A stretch of DNA of 64,000 bases from Pseudomonadota bacterium. GTDB taxonomy: Bacteria; Pseudomonadota; Alphaproteobacteria; Acetobacterales; Acetobacteraceae. A model generated the notes under the pieces. It made no database searches. It was not told the origin of the DNA and saw only the letters and a program-made list of their open reading frames with translations. A program made the translations under genes and the position numbers. Shown one piece after another: positions 63,610 through 64,000 of this stretch. The DNA is taken from positions 225,653 to 289,652 of the forward strand of contig JAJZSY010000001.1 in NCBI GenBank assembly GCA_021849425.1, given 5' to 3'. Position 1 is the first letter of the stretch; the number at the start of each line of letters is the position of its first letter.

Positions 63610-63702
63610 GGAGGGGTGGCCGAGTGGCCGAAGGCGGCGGTTTGCTAAACCGTTAGACGATGTAGAGTCGTCTCGTGGGTTCGAATCCCATCCCCTCCGC
63701 CA
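63610..63702 (+). tRNA. tRNA-Ser (anticodon GCT)
   Basis: A 93-base class II tRNA: acceptor GGAGGGG with CCCCTCC, G discriminator, encoded CCA, D-arm TGGCCGAGTGGCCGAAGGC, anticodon loop TTTGCTAAA (GCU, reading AGC and AGU), long variable arm TAGACGATGTAGAGTCGTCT, T-arm GTGGGTTCGAATCCCAT. It is the integration site of the island that follows. Confidence 0.96.
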
Positions 63703-63847
63703 CCCCTACATCCAGCACTGTCCGGCATCATCCCATAAAATCTTTGATATCAGTGCATTAAACCAGATTTCCGTCCACGCTCATCCACCCCATTTTGCCC
63801 GAATCCAGAGTTTCCACGTGGGTAACTTTGTGGGTAAGATTCAGCCA

Positions 63848-63875
63848 TGGCCCGAGTCGTCAACAAGCTGTCACT
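63848..63875 (+). pseudogene. 5' remnant of a tyrosine-type integrase gene, cut by an IS element
   Basis: An ATG at 63848, 145 bp after tRNA-Ser, begins MARVVNKLS and then stops matching at 63875, where the IS left end starts. MARVVNKL is the typical start of P4-like integrases encoded next to tRNA genes. The remainder, if present, must lie beyond the IS and off the window. The gene cannot make a complete enzyme from this start. Confidence 0.65.
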
Positions 63876-64000
63876 GAACCGCCCTGGGTTTACCGGAGGC
63901 TCCAACTCCCAAATAGGATGGAGCCATGACGAGTCCGACGACGAACAAGTTTTCTCCTGAAGTCCGCGAGCGGGCGGTGCGGATGGTGCTGGAGCACGAG
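63876..64000 (+). mobile_element. IS3-family insertion sequence, left end
   Basis: The terminal repeat begins at TGAACCGCCCTGGGTTTACC (63876), a form common to IS3-family ends, and a transposase start lies 50 bp inside (63926). Only the left end is in view, so the target-site duplication and right repeat cannot be checked. Confidence 0.7.
63926..64000 (+). CDS. IS3-family transposase OrfA, N-terminal fragment
   Basis: 25 codons from the ATG at 63926 run off the window. The sequence MTSPTTNKFSPEVRERAVRMVLEHE has the typical start of the helix-turn-helix OrfA of IS3-family transposases (KFSPEVRERAVRMV). A second frame, OrfB, made by programmed frameshift, would follow beyond the window. It lies just inside the left terminal repeat. 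Confidence 0.8.
   Translation, partial: MTSPTTNKFSPEVRERAVRMVLEHE

Overview
The window looks like chromosomal DNA of a high-GC alphaproteobacterium, most probably an acidophilic or methylotrophic member of the Acetobacteraceae (Acidiphilium/Acidomonas-like). Evidence is the strong GC bias at third codon positions, the hisZ-purA pair, the leuS-DUF3576 lipoprotein pair, the many quinoprotein and cytochrome c genes, and the sigma/NrsF module. The family placement is inference from gene content; no rRNA is present to confirm it. There is no CRISPR array and no prophage. The only mobile DNA is at the right edge.

Layout. 1-9.6 kb: housekeeping and small-molecule genes (leuS start, DUF3576 lipoprotein, porin, thiamine-phosphate-synthase-like gene divergent from yggS, hydroxyacid dehydrogenase, DUF445, MFS carrier, and an AceE-like 2-oxoacid dehydrogenase divergent from an Lrp regulator). 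10-17 kb: a GGDEF-EAL membrane protein and a PRPP/NAD salvage group (phosphoribosyltransferase, PRPP-synthase-like, kinase-like, pncB). 17-22 kb: an ECF sigma factor with an NrsF-type anti-sigma factor, a NrtS-like transporter, a small secreted Cys protein, DUF3047, and an EAL-only protein; two sequences match a GTAACC-N16-CGAA promoter. 22-25.6 kb: tRNA-Val, a lipid-modifying cassette (Cfa-like methyltransferase, DUF1295, membrane protein) and moaB. 25.6-31.7 kb: a complete sulfite-reduction operon (siroheme synthesis, cysJ, cysH, cysI) divergent from an Lrp regulator, with a 23-bp inverted repeat between them.

31.8-46.4 kb is the most interesting part: a lanthanide-type methanol oxidation locus. 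It holds xoxF (615 aa, with the DYD lanthanide signature), xoxJ, a two-haem cytochrome c, glutathione-dependent formaldehyde removal (gfa and a class III alcohol dehydrogenase), a TonB receptor translationally coupled to that dehydrogenase, and a second, unusual PQQ dehydrogenase with its own cytochrome. xoxF faces an AcoR-type sigma-54 activator, and a perfect -24/-12 sequence (TGGCACG-N4-TTGC) lies upstream of xoxF. Together they suggest that methanol oxidation here is controlled by sigma-54 and an alcohol or aldehyde sensor rather than by the two-component and MxbDM-type control known from Methylorubrum.

46.4-61 kb: a nucleoside deoxyribosyltransferase-like gene, an MBOAT/SGNH acyl-transfer pair, hisZ-purA, a second TonB receptor, an HpcH/HpaI aldolase, an unannotated structured RNA with UUCG-capped hairpins and an intrinsic terminator, an alpha/beta hydrolase, acs and a malic enzyme. 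61-64 kb: tRNA-Leu, lipB, a polysaccharide flippase and tRNA-Ser(GCU). Just past tRNA-Ser, nine codons of a tyrosine-integrase gene are cut by the left end of an IS3-family element, which marks the edge of a genomic island continuing beyond the window.
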